Assembly (NCBI GenBank): GCA_016707485.1
Contig: JADJHN010000003.1
Coordinates: 682,001 to 746,000, forward strand
Direction of reading: 5' to 3'
Source: Lysobacterales bacterium
GTDB lineage: Bacteria; Pseudomonadota; Gammaproteobacteria; Xanthomonadales; Rhodanobacteraceae
Length of the DNA stretch: 64,000 nt
Shown here: positions 8,789-18,909 of the stretch, piece by piece
Numbering within the stretch: position 1 is the stretch's first letter
Layout of the letters: each line of letters starts with the position of its first letter
Notes under the pieces: model-generated
Databases searched by the model: none
What the model saw: the letters and a program-made list of their open reading frames with translations, nothing else
What the model was told of the DNA's origin: nothing
Program-made: the position numbers and the translations under genes

Positions 8789-11632
8789 ATGGCTCTGGTT
8801 CCTGGTCAACGCTACATCTCGAATGCCGAACCCGAACTCGGGCTCGGCACGCTGATCCGCATCGAAGGACGCAGCGTGCAGCTGCTCTATGCGACTGCGG
8901 GCGTCCTGCGCCAGTACGCGGTGCACAGCGCGCCGATCGCGCGCGCCGAATTCAGGATCGGGCAGAAAGTCTCGGGCAAGGGATTCAGCCTGGTCATCGA
9001 GAGCGTCGCCGAGGAAGACGGCCTGCTGGTCTATCACGGCGGCGGCAAGGCCCTCAACGAAGCCGAACTGGACGACAGCCAGTCGATTTCCAGGGCCGAT
9101 GAACGCCTCGTTTCCGGCCGCGTCGATCGCGCCGACCATTTCGATTTCCGCCAGGAAGCGCTGTTGCGCCGTGCCGATGCCTTGCGCTCGCCGGCCTGGG
9201 GCCTGGAGTCCGCACGCATCGACCTGATTGCGCACCAGTTGCGCGTGGCCGAAATCGCCGCCGCGCGGCAACCCTTGCGCATCCTGTTGGCCGATGAGGT
9301 TGGCCTCGGCAAGACCATCGAAGCCGGCATGATCCTCGCCCGGCTGCTCGCCAGCGGCCGCGTCGGACGCGTCCTCGTGCTGCTTCCCGAGACACTTGTC
9401 TACCAGTGGTTTGTCGAGCTGCTGCGCCGCTTCAACCTGCAATTCTCGTTGTTCGACGAGGAACGCTGCGAATCGATCGAGACCAGTGACCCCACGCGCA
9501 ACCCGTTCCAGGATGAGCAGCTGGTCATGGCCAGCATCGGTTTCCTCAGCGGCTCGGCCAAGCGCGCAGCGCAGGTCACCGAGGCCGGTTGGGACCTGGT
9601 CATTGTCGATGAGGCCCATCACCTGACCTGGACCGAGGACTCGGCAAGCGCGCAATACACGCTGGTGGAAAACCTCGCCGCGCGCACGCCGGGTTTGATC
9701 CTGCTCACGGCGACGCCGGAACAACTCGGTCGCAGCGGCCACTTCGCGCGCCTGCGCCTGCTCGATCCGGCGCGCTACCACGACCTTCGCAGCTACGTGG
9801 CCGAAGCCGACAGTTTTACCGGCTTGTCGGAAATCGCCGGCCGCCTCAACGACGGCGAACCGCTGTCGAGCGACGACGTGAAGGCTCTTGCCGGGCGTTT
9901 CGGTGACGACGAACAGCTCACCAGCCTCCTGGCCAAACCGCTGGATGCCGCGGCGACGAACACCGTGCTTGATGCCCTCATCGATCGTCACGGCACGGGC
10001 CGGGTCATGTTCCGCAATCGCCGCGGCCAGGTCGGCGGTTTCCCCCGCCGTGTCGCGCAACTGGTCACCCTCGATGGCAGCGAGCTCGACGACGCGCAAC
10101 GCCAGCACCTGCTTGCCGAATTCCATGCCGACCTGCAGGCCACCGCGCCCGAGATCGAGCTGCCCTACGCGAATGATCCGCGCCTGAACTGGCTACTCGG
10201 CATGATCGACCAGCTTGCCGCGGAAAAATTCCTGTTGGTCTGCCGCAGCCAGGCCAAGGTAATTGCACTCGAGGAGATCCTGCGCACGCGCAGCGGGGTC
10301 AAGGTCGCGCGCTTCCACGAGGGCATGAGCCTGCTGCAGCGGGATCGCAATGCCGCGTACTTTGCCGAAGCGGAGGGCGCACGCCTGCTGTTGTGCTCCG
10401 AAATCGGATCGGAAGGCCGCAATTTCCAGTTTGCCCGCCATCTCGTGCTGTGGGACTTGCCGCTCGATCCGGACCTGCTCGAACAGCGCATCGGCCGGCT
10501 TGATCGAATTGGCCAGAAGCACGACATCCTCATCCATGCCTGTGCCTTTTCCGGTACCGCGCAGCACGCCCTGATGCGCTGGTTCGAGCTTGGCCTCGAC
10601 GCGTTTCGCAGCAGCCCGTCCGACGGTCGCGAGCTGCTCAAGCGCTATGGCCAGCGCCTCGTCGAGGTCGCCGAACAGCATGCCCATGGCGGCGAGGATG
10701 CCGATTCCGAACTCGATGCGCTGATCGGCGCAACCCGGGCCAGCCACGAGGAGTTGTCGGCACTGGTCAACAGCGGGCGCGATCGCCTGCTGGAACTGGC
10801 CAGCGCGCGGCAGAGCCACGCCGATCGCCTGCAGCGTGCACTCGCCGCAGCCGACGCCAATCATGGCAATGACGAATTCATCCTGCGGCTTTTCGAGCAG
10901 TTCGGCATCGAGAACGAGGAACTGGCACCGCGGACGGTCGTGCTCGATCCGGAATACCTCAGCACCGATGGTTTTCCCGGACTCAAAGACGGCCCGCAGC
11001 AGGTCACCTTCGATCGCGGCATCGCCCTCGCCCGCGAGGACCTGCCCCTGTTGCGCATGGATCATCCCATGGTCAGCGGTGCCATCGACCTGCTGCTCGA
11101 AGGCGAACATGGCAACGCTTCGTTCCTGGTCGATGACAGCCTGCCCGCTCGCAGCGCCATGCTCGAATGCATCTTCGTGCTGACCTGCGTCGCCGATCGC
11201 GAGCTGGCCGTCGACCGCTACCTGCCGCCGCTGCCGATCCGCATCGTCGTGGATTCGCGCCTGTTGCCACGTCACGATTACCAACCCGCTGCAGACGCCG
11301 TGAAGCGCTCGGCCGACCGTGCCATCGAATATTCACGCTATCGAAAGCTGCTGGCCAAGCTGGTCAAGCCAATGCTCGCGCATGCCGAAACCCTGGCCCG
11401 CGAACGCGCACAGGTCGAAATCGGCGCGGCACTGACCACGATCGAGCGTGAACTCGGTGACGAACACGCGCGCCTGGTTGCCCTGGCCCGGGTCAATCCA
11501 GCCGTGCGCACGGAGGAAATCGAGGCCATCGATGCCGAACTGGAGGCTTTGCGCACCGCGATTCCGCAAGCAGCACCCCGCCTCGACGCGGTCCGCTTCA
11601 TCTGCAGCACGGATTTCCTCAACCTCGCCTGA
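8789..11632 (+). CDS. rapA: RNA polymerase-associated ATPase RapA
   Basis: A protein of 947 residues, close to the 968 of E. coli RapA. The N-terminal Tudor-like segment starts MALVPGQRYISNAEPELGLG. The Swi2/Snf2 ATPase core has ADEVGLGKTIEAG with Walker A near residues 169-178, and the DEAH box at 274-277 (VIVDEAHHLTWTE). The helicase C-terminal domain includes GSEGRNFQFARHLVLWDLP and EQRIGRLDRIGQ. RapA binds RNA polymerase and recycles it after transcription using ATP. It is a single gene with its own upstream region; a GATAAT sequence at 8753-8758 could be a -10 element, but a good -35 is not visible. Confidence 0.95.
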   Translation: MALVPGQRYISNAEPELGLGTLIRIEGRSVQLLYATAGVLRQYAVHSAPIARAEFRIGQKVSGKGFSLVIESVAEEDGLLVYHGGGKALNEAELDDSQSISRADERLVSGRVDRADHFDFRQEALLRRADALRSPAWGLESARIDLIAHQLRVAEIAAARQPLRILLADEVGLGKTIEAGMILARLLASGRVGRVLVLLPETLVYQWFVELLRRFNLQFSLFDEERCESIETSDPTRNPFQDEQLVMASIGFLSGSAKRAAQVTEAGWDLVIVDEAHHLTWTEDSASAQYTLVENLAARTPGLILLTATPEQLGRSGHFARLRLLDPARYHDLRSYVAEADSFTGLSEIAGRLNDGEPLSSDDVKALAGRFGDDEQLTSLLAKPLDAAATNTVLDALIDRHGTGRVMFRNRRGQVGGFPRRVAQLVTLDGSELDDAQRQHLLAEFHADLQATAPEIELPYANDPRLNWLLGMIDQLAAEKFLLVCRSQAKVIALEEILRTRSGVKVARFHEGMSLLQRDRNAAYFAEAEGARLLLCSEIGSEGRNFQFARHLVLWDLPLDPDLLEQRIGRLDRIGQKHDILIHACAFSGTAQHALMRWFELGLDAFRSSPSDGRELLKRYGQRLVEVAEQHAHGGEDADSELDALIGATRASHEELSALVNSGRDRLLELASARQSHADRLQRALAAADANHGNDEFILRLFEQFGIENEELAPRTVVLDPEYLSTDGFPGLKDGPQQVTFDRGIALAREDLPLLRMDHPMVSGAIDLLLEGEHGNASFLVDDSLPARSAMLECIFVLTCVADRELAVDRYLPPLPIRIVVDSRLLPRHDYQPAADAVKRSADRAIEYSRYRKLLAKLVKPMLAHAETLARERAQVEIGAALTTIERELGDEHARLVALARVNPAVRTEEIEAIDAELEALRTAIPQAAPRLDAVRFICSTDFLNLA

Positions 11633-11669
11633 GCCGGAATCCCGCTTCGCGCAGGAAGCAGCTTCAGTC

Positions 11670-11691
11670 GCGATGCCTTTCAGGGCATCGC
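11670..11691. terminator. Hairpin between convergent rapA and accD
   Basis: GCGATGCC (11670-11677) and GGCATCGC (11684-11691) pair perfectly across a 6-nt loop in the 118-nt gap between the convergent rapA and accD genes. No T-run lies on either side, so this is a candidate bidirectional terminator only. Confidence 0.4.
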
Positions 11692-11750
11692 AAACCACGC
11701 CGCGTCATGCTTGCCGATCCTGGCCAGCCATCGGCCAGAGACTGCAGCGC

Positions 11751-12614
<864 letters not shown>

Positions 12615-12687
12615 GTCTTGCTGTCTCCGCTTTCCGCGCGCTGGCGATCGATGAGAGCTTCGCTGCGCGGTCGATGTTTGATTATGT

Positions 12688-13500
12688 CTATCGTCGAACG
12701 GCCTGGTCGAGCGCAGCCCGAATCGGCGCGAGAAATGCATGCGCCGCTGCCAGTGCCGCATCGCGGCTGGTTGCTGCGGCGAGCGTGGCAACGAGAGCGC
12801 TGCCAATGACCACTGCATCGGCGCTCTCGGCCACCTGCACCGCGCTGGCCGCATCGCGCACGCCAAAACCAACGGCCACCGGAATCGATCCACCCTGCTT
12901 GATGTGCTCGACGCGCGCACGCACGGCAAGGGGATCGAGTTGGCTGGCGCCGGTGATGCCGGCAAAGGAAACGTAGTAGATGAATCCCTCGGCACGTGCG
13001 CGAATCGCCGCAAGGCGGCGATCGGTCGTCGTCGGCGCGACGAGGAAGATTTCGCGCACGCCTTTTTCTCGCAGCAGGGCGACGGTCTCGGCCTCCTCGA
13101 CCGGCACATCGACGATCAGCACGCCATCGACGCCGGCGGCACTCGCGTCATCGGCAAAGCGGGCGTGGCCGTAGATCTCGATCGGGTTCAGGTAGCCCAT
13201 GAGGACGACCGGCGTGGTCGCATCGGTCAAGCGGAACTCGCTGACCCAGCCAAGGATCTGCGCGATGCCGACACCGCGCGCAATCGCCCGTTCGCTTGAA
13301 TGCTGGATGGTCGGCCCGTCGGCAACCGGATCGGAATACGGCACACCGAGTTCGATCAGGTCGGCACCGGCGGCAACCAGGGTGTGCATGATGGCGACCG
13401 TCGCCTCCGGCAGCGGATCGCCCGCGCTGATGAACGGAATCAGGCCCTTGCGCCCGGCTTGCCCGAGGTCGGCAAAGCGTTGCTCGATGCGCTGGCTCAC
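12688..13500 (-). CDS. trpA: Tryptophan synthase alpha subunit
   Basis: A 270-residue TIM-barrel subunit that splits indole-3-glycerol phosphate into indole and glyceraldehyde 3-phosphate. The N-terminal signature is GLIPFISAGDP, followed by LIELGVPYSDPVADGPTIQ, which contains the catalytic pair E50 and D61. VGFGVRDAASAVQVAESADAVVIGSAL forms the phosphate-binding end. The start overlaps the trpB stop by 4 nt (ATGA), as expected for translationally coupled partners. Confidence 0.97.
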   Translation of the reverse strand: MSQRIEQRFADLGQAGRKGLIPFISAGDPLPEATVAIMHTLVAAGADLIELGVPYSDPVADGPTIQHSSERAIARGVGIAQILGWVSEFRLTDATTPVVLMGYLNPIEIYGHARFADDASAAGVDGVLIVDVPVEEAETVALLREKGVREIFLVAPTTTDRRLAAIRARAEGFIYYVSFAGITGASQLDPLAVRARVEHIKQGGSIPVAVGFGVRDAASAVQVAESADAVVIGSALVATLAAATSRDAALAAAHAFLAPIRAALDQAVRR

Positions 13501-14717
13501 AGCTCGATGCCCTCGCGCGCCGCAATCGTGTGCACATCCTTGTCACCGCGCCCGGAAAGGTTGCACAGGATCAGCTGATCCTTCGGCAGCTCGCGGGCGA
13601 GCTTCATCGCCTGGGCCACGGCATGGCTGGATTCAAGCGCAGCAAGAATGCCTTCGGTGCGCGCCAGCTCGTGGAATGCGGCAAGCGCTTCGTCATCGGT
13701 GATGCCAACGTAGCGGGCGCGACCACTGTCCTTGAGGAAGGCATGTTCGGGGCCGACCCCGGGATAATCGAGGCCAGCGGAAATCGAATGCGTTTCGGTG
13801 ATCTGGCCGTTGTCATCGCAGATCACATAGGTGCGGTTGCCGTGCAACACGCCGCGTCGACCGGCACTCAAGGATGCCGCATGGCGACCGCTGGCGATGC
13901 CCTCACCGGCCGCCTCGGCGCCGACCATCGCAACCTCGCGATCATTGAGAAAGGCGTGGAACAGGCCGATCGCATTGGAGCCGCCCCCCACGCACGCGGT
14001 CAGCACATCGGGCAGGCGGCCATATTGCTCGAGCATCTGCGCGCGCGCCTCGCGGCCGACCACGGCATTGAAATCACGCACCATCATCGGATACGGATGC
14101 GGGCCGGCGACCGTGCCGATGATGTAGAAGGTGTCGGCAACATTGGTCACCCAGTCGCGCATGGCTTCGTTGAGCGCATCCTTGAGCGTCTTCGAGCCGG
14201 AGACGACGGGGACGACCTTGGCGCCAAGCAGCTTCATGCGATAGACATTGATCTTCTGTCGCTCGATGTCGACCGCGCCCATGTAGACGATGCAGTCGAG
14301 GCCGAAACGCGCGCATACCGTGGCGGTGGCCACGCCGTGCTGGCCGGCGCCGGTTTCGGCAATGATGCGACGTTTGCCCATGCGTCGCGCGACCAGGGCC
14401 TGGCCGATGGTGTTGTTGATCTTGTGTGCGCCCGTGTGGTTCAGGTCCTCGCGTTTGAGCAGGATCTGCGCGCCACCAATCTTTGCCGACAGGCGTTCGG
14501 CGTGATAGATCGGCGAGGGCCGCCCGACGTAATGCTTGAGATCGCGCTCGAACTCGGCGATGAATGCCGGATCCTCGCGCATGGCCAGATAGGCCGCAGC
14601 GAGTTCTTCAAGCGGCGGCATCAGCGTTTCCGGCATGAAGATGCCACCGTAATCGGCAAAGCGCCCGTGCGCATCCGGGTAGGCGTGGAAATCACTGACG
14701 GGAATGCGATTGCTCAT
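13497..14717 (-). CDS. trpB: Tryptophan synthase beta subunit
   Basis: A protein of 406 residues that condenses indole with serine using pyridoxal phosphate. The cofactor lysine is K99 in NHTGAHKINNTIGQ. The phosphate-binding loop is CVGGGSNAIGLFHAF, and GRYGGxF-type signatures are present as ADYGGIFMPETLMPPL. I chose ATG 14717, giving MSNRIPVSDFHAYPD, because the longer upstream frame overlaps trpF and has no family similarity. It begins 13 nt after trpF and overlaps trpA by 4 nt. Confidence 0.97.
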   Translation of the reverse strand: MSNRIPVSDFHAYPDAHGRFADYGGIFMPETLMPPLEELAAAYLAMREDPAFIAEFERDLKHYVGRPSPIYHAERLSAKIGGAQILLKREDLNHTGAHKINNTIGQALVARRMGKRRIIAETGAGQHGVATATVCARFGLDCIVYMGAVDIERQKINVYRMKLLGAKVVPVVSGSKTLKDALNEAMRDWVTNVADTFYIIGTVAGPHPYPMMVRDFNAVVGREARAQMLEQYGRLPDVLTACVGGGSNAIGLFHAFLNDREVAMVGAEAAGEGIASGRHAASLSAGRRGVLHGNRTYVICDDNGQITETHSISAGLDYPGVGPEHAFLKDSGRARYVGITDDEALAAFHELARTEGILAALESSHAVAQAMKLARELPKDQLILCNLSGRGDKDVHTIAAREGIEL

Positions 14718-14730
14718 GTTCGTCGCTTGC

Positions 14731-15357
14731 TCATTCGTGTTGGCTGACGCGTACCGCATCGATGAAGTCCTGCATGCGCGTCGAATCCTTGATCCCGGGT
14801 GCCGATTCGATGCCGCTCGATACATCCACCGCATAGGGCTGCATGCGCAGGATCGCCTCGCCGACATTCTGTGCATGCAGGCCGCCGGCGAGGATAAGCG
14901 GACGAGCTAGCTGCGGCCGCCTCGACCAGTCAAAAGGCACGCCCTGGCCACCCGCTTCACCGCTGCCATGTGCATCGAGCAGGAATCCGGCCGCACCCGG
15001 AAATCCAGCCGCATAGCTTGCCACATCCGTGACTGTCGCCATCGGCACTGCCTTCAGGTATGGCAAGCCGAGGCTGGCACAATCGGCGAGGGTCTCGTCG
15101 CCATGAAACTGCAGTGTGTTTGGACGTGTGACCGATATCACCTGGCGGATCCAGGCTGGCTCATCGTCCATGAACAAGGCCACCACCGTCACCAACGGCG
15201 GCAGCTCACGGATGATCCGGGCTGCGGCCCGCGGTTCCACGAAGCGCCGGCTTTGCCGGCTGAACACGAAGCCCAGCGCATCGACGCCAATTGCGGCGGC
15301 GAATTGCGCATCCTCGCTTCGCGTGATGCCGCAGAACTTGGTACGCACGCGGTTCAT
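14731..15357 (-). CDS. trpF: Phosphoribosylanthranilate isomerase
   Basis: A 208-residue monofunctional TrpF carrying out the Amadori rearrangement in tryptophan synthesis. The signature VRTKFCGITRSEDA puts the catalytic Cys at residue 9. TLQFHGDE, LLDAHG and PLILAGGLHAQNV are also typical, and the catalytic Asp is in LLDAHG. The C-terminal VDVSSGIESAPGIKD is the standard phosphate-binding end. The start ATG 15357 overlaps the truA stop by 4 nt. A separate trpF not fused to trpC is usual in this order. Confidence 0.96.
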   Translation of the reverse strand: MNRVRTKFCGITRSEDAQFAAAIGVDALGFVFSRQSRRFVEPRAAARIIRELPPLVTVVALFMDDEPAWIRQVISVTRPNTLQFHGDETLADCASLGLPYLKAVPMATVTDVASYAAGFPGAAGFLLDAHGSGEAGGQGVPFDWSRRPQLARPLILAGGLHAQNVGEAILRMQPYAVDVSSGIESAPGIKDSTRMQDFIDAVRVSQHE

Positions 15358-16121
15358 CGGCTGACCTCGGGCGGCAGTCCATGGCGTGCCGGATAGATTG
15401 GCGCAAGAAAACACAAACCTGCGGCCGAGGCCGTCGGCCCGGCCTTGCTGCGATCGCGCCCTGCCAGCAGTTCGCCGATCCAGGCTTCCGCCTGCTCGCC
15501 GCGCCCCACCGGCAACAGCGAGCCGACGATGTTGCGCACCATGTGATGCAGGAATGCATTGGCCTCGATGTCGATGACGACGCGATCATCCTCACGCGCC
15601 ACGCGGATCGAGTGCACGTTGCGATGCGGCGTGCGCGCCTGACAGGCGAGCGTGCGGAATGCGCTGAAATCGTTTTCCCCGATCAGCGCCTGGCTGGCGC
15701 GCTGCATCGCCACCGTATCCAGCGGCTGGCGCTCCCAGGCGACATAGCGCGAATCCAGCGCCGGCCGCGCGGCGCGATTGAGGATCGAATAGCGATAGCG
15801 GCGCCCGAGCGCGCCATAGCGCGCATGGAAGTCGTCCTCCACGCATACCGCCCAGCGCACGGCCACCGACGATGGCAGGCGCGAGTTGGCCCCGAGCATC
15901 CAGCCACGTTCGCTGCGCAGCGCCTCGCTGTCGAAATGCACGACCTGGCAGAGCGCATGCACGCCGGAATCGGTGCGCCCGGCACAGGTCACGGTGACTG
16001 CATGATCGGCGACAAAACCCAGCGCCTGCTCGACCGCGCCCTGCACGGTCGCACCATGCGACAGGCGCTGCCAGCCGAGAAAGTCGGTGCCGTCGTATTC
16101 AATGCCGAGCGCGATGCGCAC
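15354..16121 (-). CDS. truA: tRNA pseudouridine(38-40) synthase TruA
   Basis: A 255-residue enzyme that forms pseudouridine at tRNA positions 38-40. It starts VRIALGIEYDGTDFLGWQRL, and the catalytic Asp lies in AGRTDSGVHALCQVVHFD. NAFLHHMVRNIVGSLL is the conserved C-terminal motif. No ATG is available near the conserved N-terminus, so I chose GTG at 16121, which has GGAG 7 nt upstream; the open frame continues to 16211 but through a terminator hairpin. It is the first gene of the truA-trpFBA-accD run. Confidence 0.94.
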   Translation of the reverse strand: MRIALGIEYDGTDFLGWQRLSHGATVQGAVEQALGFVADHAVTVTCAGRTDSGVHALCQVVHFDSEALRSERGWMLGANSRLPSSVAVRWAVCVEDDFHARYGALGRRYRYSILNRAARPALDSRYVAWERQPLDTVAMQRASQALIGENDFSAFRTLACQARTPHRNVHSIRVAREDDRVVIDIEANAFLHHMVRNIVGSLLPVGRGEQAEAWIGELLAGRDRSKAGPTASAAGLCFLAPIYPARHGLPPEVSR

Positions 16122-16152
16122 CGCGGTCTCCGTGGCCGGGGATGAACCGGCA

Positions 16153-16158
16153 ATTATA
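16153..16158 (-). promoter_or_regulatory. Candidate -10 element for the truA-trp-accD run
   Basis: Reading the minus strand, CCTATAATTGCCG contains a perfect TATAAT about 32 nt before the GTG of truA. The identical stretch CGCCTATAATTGCCG precedes prmB, where a -35 can also be seen. Here only a weak CTTGTT-like -35 is present. Confidence 0.5.
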
Positions 16159-16178
16159 GGCGGTGCGGCACAAACAAG

Positions 16179-16201
16179 GAGGCCGGGAAAATCCCGGCCT
16201 C
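16179..16201 (-). terminator. Rho-independent-like terminator of fimV
   Basis: GAGGCCGGGA (16179-16188) pairs perfectly with TCCCGGCCTC (16192-16201) around a 3-nt loop. It lies 22 nt beyond the fimV stop. On the minus strand the stem is followed by a T-rich stretch (CTTGTTTGTG). It separates fimV from the truA promoter. Confidence 0.7.
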
Positions 16202-16223
16202 GGTGTGGCAATTACACGGTGGA

Positions 16224-18806
16224 TCAGCTGATTTCGGCGATCAGCTTGCGCGCCTCGTCCTGCTGCGCCGGCGCACCCTCGGCAATCACTTCCTCAAGCA
16301 TCGAGCGCGCCCCATCCGGATCGCCCATGTCGAGATAGGCCTTGGCCAGATCGAGCTTGGTGCCGATGGCGTCTTCGCCGGCAAAGAACTCGTCGTCGGA
16401 AACCTCGGCGACTGGCACCTCGACGGTCGTGGTATCGCGGGCACGGAAATCCGGCAACGGCGCGGGTACGAACGAAGCCTCGGGCTTGCTGATGCTTGCT
16501 GCCGGCGACTGCTCTTCGAGCGGAGGCAGATCGATGAGGAAATCGACATCCGCGCTCGGCGCAGATGCCGGAGCCGGTGGCTGGCTGTCGCTGGAGCCGA
16601 AATCGAGCGCATCAAATGTGGGCATGCTTGCCGTCTCGAAACCTTCCGGCGCCTTGGGCGACAACAATTCGCTCTCGCTCTCGTCGGCAAAATCCGGATA
16701 GTCCGGGAATTCCGCCGGCGCACCCGGCTCGGCGTCATCAAAGTGGTATGGCTCTGTTTCAGTCCGCTGCGAAAAGTCGTCGACAATCGAGTCCTGATCG
16801 CTGAACAAGGGATTGTGCGGTGCGAGTTCCTCGCCCATCTTGCGAACTTCGCGCCAACTGGCCTGGTTCGGATCGGCCACGTACGCATACATCTCTTCGG
16901 CACCCGCCTCGAATTTCGCGGCAGCGCCCTGCGCGTAGTACAGGCTCAACAGCTCCAGATGGGCATTTGCGTTGCCCGGATCCGCCTTGACCTGGGCGAT
17001 CAATTCCTGCTCTTCGGCATCATCGTGGCCGGCAACAGCGGCAGCACCGGCCAGTGGTGAGTCACCGAAAGACCCTGCAATCGACGGCCGTGCGGGCTTG
17101 GCAACCGGCTTGCGCTTGCGCAATCCAAGCATGCCGAGGACGACGAGAAGCAGGCCGCCGATACCGGCGACGGCAAGCGCCCAGGGTTGCAGATACCAGG
17201 GTGTCGTATCCACCGGTGCGGGCGGAGTGACGATCGCCGGCGCGGGTTTCGGTGTCGGTTTCCTGGCTTCCACCGGTTTGGTCGGTGCCGGCTTGACCGG
17301 TTCGACCGCGGCGGGTTCCGGCTTGATCTGGGTCGCGCTCGAATCCGCGGCGGGTGGCGGCGGGGTGGCTTCCGGCGCGGTTGCCGAGGGCGGCGGAGTC
17401 GCCGCATCCGCCAGCTTCGGCTTTTCGCCTGTTGCGCCGGCATCTCCCCAGATGTCGTCCTTGCTGACCGTCACTTCGGGCTTGCCGGTGTCGGCCTTGC
17501 CTGCGGCCGGGGTCGGCGGAGCAACCGCCGTGCTCAGCGTAGGGGCGGCGGTCGGCGTGGTCACCGTGGCCGCCAACCTGTCCTTCTCGTCCTGCATCTT
17601 CTTCAGCTTGTCACGCAATTCGGCAAGCTCGGTACTTTGCAGGTTGATCAGCTTTTCGTTCTTGCCCTTGATCTCCTCAAGGTCCTTGACTCGCGACTTG
17701 AGTTCGCCGGATTCCTGCTCCTTGCTGGTCAGCGCCTCCTTGACGCGCGCAAGCTCCGCTTTCGAAGCGGCATCGCCGGCGCCGCCGGCGCGACCGCCAG
17801 TCGGGCGATCGGCCGACCCCTGGTCGGCCTTGCCCTCGCGCGGCGGTACCAGGGCCAGACGCTCGCCGGGCGAGGTCGAGGTACTCACACTGCTCGACGC
17901 ACGCGGCGTCGACGCCGTGGTATCGGCAACGAGTGTGGGCGCGCCGCTCACGCTGCCACGCCATTCATCGATCTGCGATCGCACCGCAGCGGCGGCTTCC
18001 CGCGCCGAGCCGCTGGCCGCGATCTCCTCGGCAGACGGAATGCGCAACACCGCGCCGCGCTTGAGCGCGTTGACGTTGTCCTTGAAGAACGCCTGCGGAT
18101 TGTTCTTCAGCAGCGCCACCATCATCTGGTTGATGCTGACCGCATCGTCGGGGCGTGTGGCGCGGGCGATCTGGCCCAGCGTTTCGCCGGCTGCGACCGG
18201 TCCATATTCGCTGCCAGTTGCAGCCCTGGACGTGGCTGGCGGCGGTGGCGATGCCGGTTTGCCGGCAGCCACCGCCGGTTTCGTCGGAACCGCTGCAGCA
18301 GGCGCCGGTCGCGGGGTCGCCGGTTTCGATGACGGCAGGGCCTCGGTCGAACTGCGCTCCGGCTCCCTGGCGGCAACCGCGACAGCACTTGAGCCCTTGA
18401 TTGCCGGTGCCATCACGGGCGGATCCAGCAGGATCGTGTATTCGCGCAGCAAGCGTCCCTTCGGCCAATTGGCTTCCAGCAGCATGCCGATGAACGGCTC
18501 GCGCACGATTTCCTTGCTGGTGACCTTGATGACAGGTTCGCCGCGCGCATTCTTGCCGAGACTGAAGTCGACCGGCACGCCAATCGTCGCGCGATTCATG
18601 CCGACCCGTTCGAAATCCTCGGTAGAAGCCAATTGCACGATCAGCCCCTCGGCTTCGCCGGGTGAACTCTGGATGATCGGAATCTCCGCAAGCAGCGGCT
18701 GATTGAGTCCGGACTGGACCTGGATCGCACCCAATCCCAGGGCAAACGCATTGGTCGCCCCCAGCGCGAGCGCAATTGCCAGCGACAGTTGCAGCGGTCG
18801 TTTCAT
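16224..18806 (-). CDS. fimV: Type IV pilus assembly/polarity protein FimV
   Basis: An 860-residue inner-membrane protein that binds peptidoglycan and organises the cell pole and type IV pilus assembly. A signal peptide covers residues 1-23 (ending ATNAFA). The FimV N-terminal domain follows with LGLGAIQVQSGLNQPLLAEI, then a LysM domain near 215-275. A coiled coil is seen around 380-430, then a long Pro/Ala-rich linker, and a single membrane helix PWALAVAGIGGLLLVVLGML followed by RKRK. The acidic cytoplasmic tail ends in the FimV C-terminal motif TKLDLAKAYLDMGDPDGARS. ATG 18806 has GGAG 8 nt upstream. It lies downstream of asd, as in Xanthomonas and Pseudomonas. Confidence 0.92.
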   Translation of the reverse strand: MKRPLQLSLAIALALGATNAFALGLGAIQVQSGLNQPLLAEIPIIQSSPGEAEGLIVQLASTEDFERVGMNRATIGVPVDFSLGKNARGEPVIKVTSKEIVREPFIGMLLEANWPKGRLLREYTILLDPPVMAPAIKGSSAVAVAAREPERSSTEALPSSKPATPRPAPAAAVPTKPAVAAGKPASPPPPATSRAATGSEYGPVAAGETLGQIARATRPDDAVSINQMMVALLKNNPQAFFKDNVNALKRGAVLRIPSAEEIAASGSAREAAAAVRSQIDEWRGSVSGAPTLVADTTASTPRASSSVSTSTSPGERLALVPPREGKADQGSADRPTGGRAGGAGDAASKAELARVKEALTSKEQESGELKSRVKDLEEIKGKNEKLINLQSTELAELRDKLKKMQDEKDRLAATVTTPTAAPTLSTAVAPPTPAAGKADTGKPEVTVSKDDIWGDAGATGEKPKLADAATPPPSATAPEATPPPPAADSSATQIKPEPAAVEPVKPAPTKPVEARKPTPKPAPAIVTPPAPVDTTPWYLQPWALAVAGIGGLLLVVLGMLGLRKRKPVAKPARPSIAGSFGDSPLAGAAAVAGHDDAEEQELIAQVKADPGNANAHLELLSLYYAQGAAAKFEAGAEEMYAYVADPNQASWREVRKMGEELAPHNPLFSDQDSIVDDFSQRTETEPYHFDDAEPGAPAEFPDYPDFADESESELLSPKAPEGFETASMPTFDALDFGSSDSQPPAPASAPSADVDFLIDLPPLEEQSPAASISKPEASFVPAPLPDFRARDTTTVEVPVAEVSDDEFFAGEDAIGTKLDLAKAYLDMGDPDGARSMLEEVIAEGAPAQQDEARKLIAEIS

Positions 18807-18845
18807 GAAAAGGGCTCCCCAAATACGTTGTCGGTGAGCCTCGGC

Positions 18846-18866
18846 CGGCATCCCCCCGGGATGCCG
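18846..18866 (-). other. Hairpin in the asd-fimV intergenic/leader region
   Basis: On the minus strand CGGCATCCC pairs perfectly with GGGATGCCG around a 3-nt loop, 40 nt before the fimV ATG and 43 nt beyond the asd stop. It has no T-run. It could be a weak asd terminator or a structured fimV leader. Confidence 0.4.
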
Positions 18867-18909
18867 CTCAAAGCTCGAAAATGCCTTATAACACAACCGT
18901 AACTATAGA

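Noticed and set aside
8321..10126. 601-codon minus-strand open frame opposite rapA
   Set aside because: Shadow frame; rapA has all ATPase motifs in the other strand.
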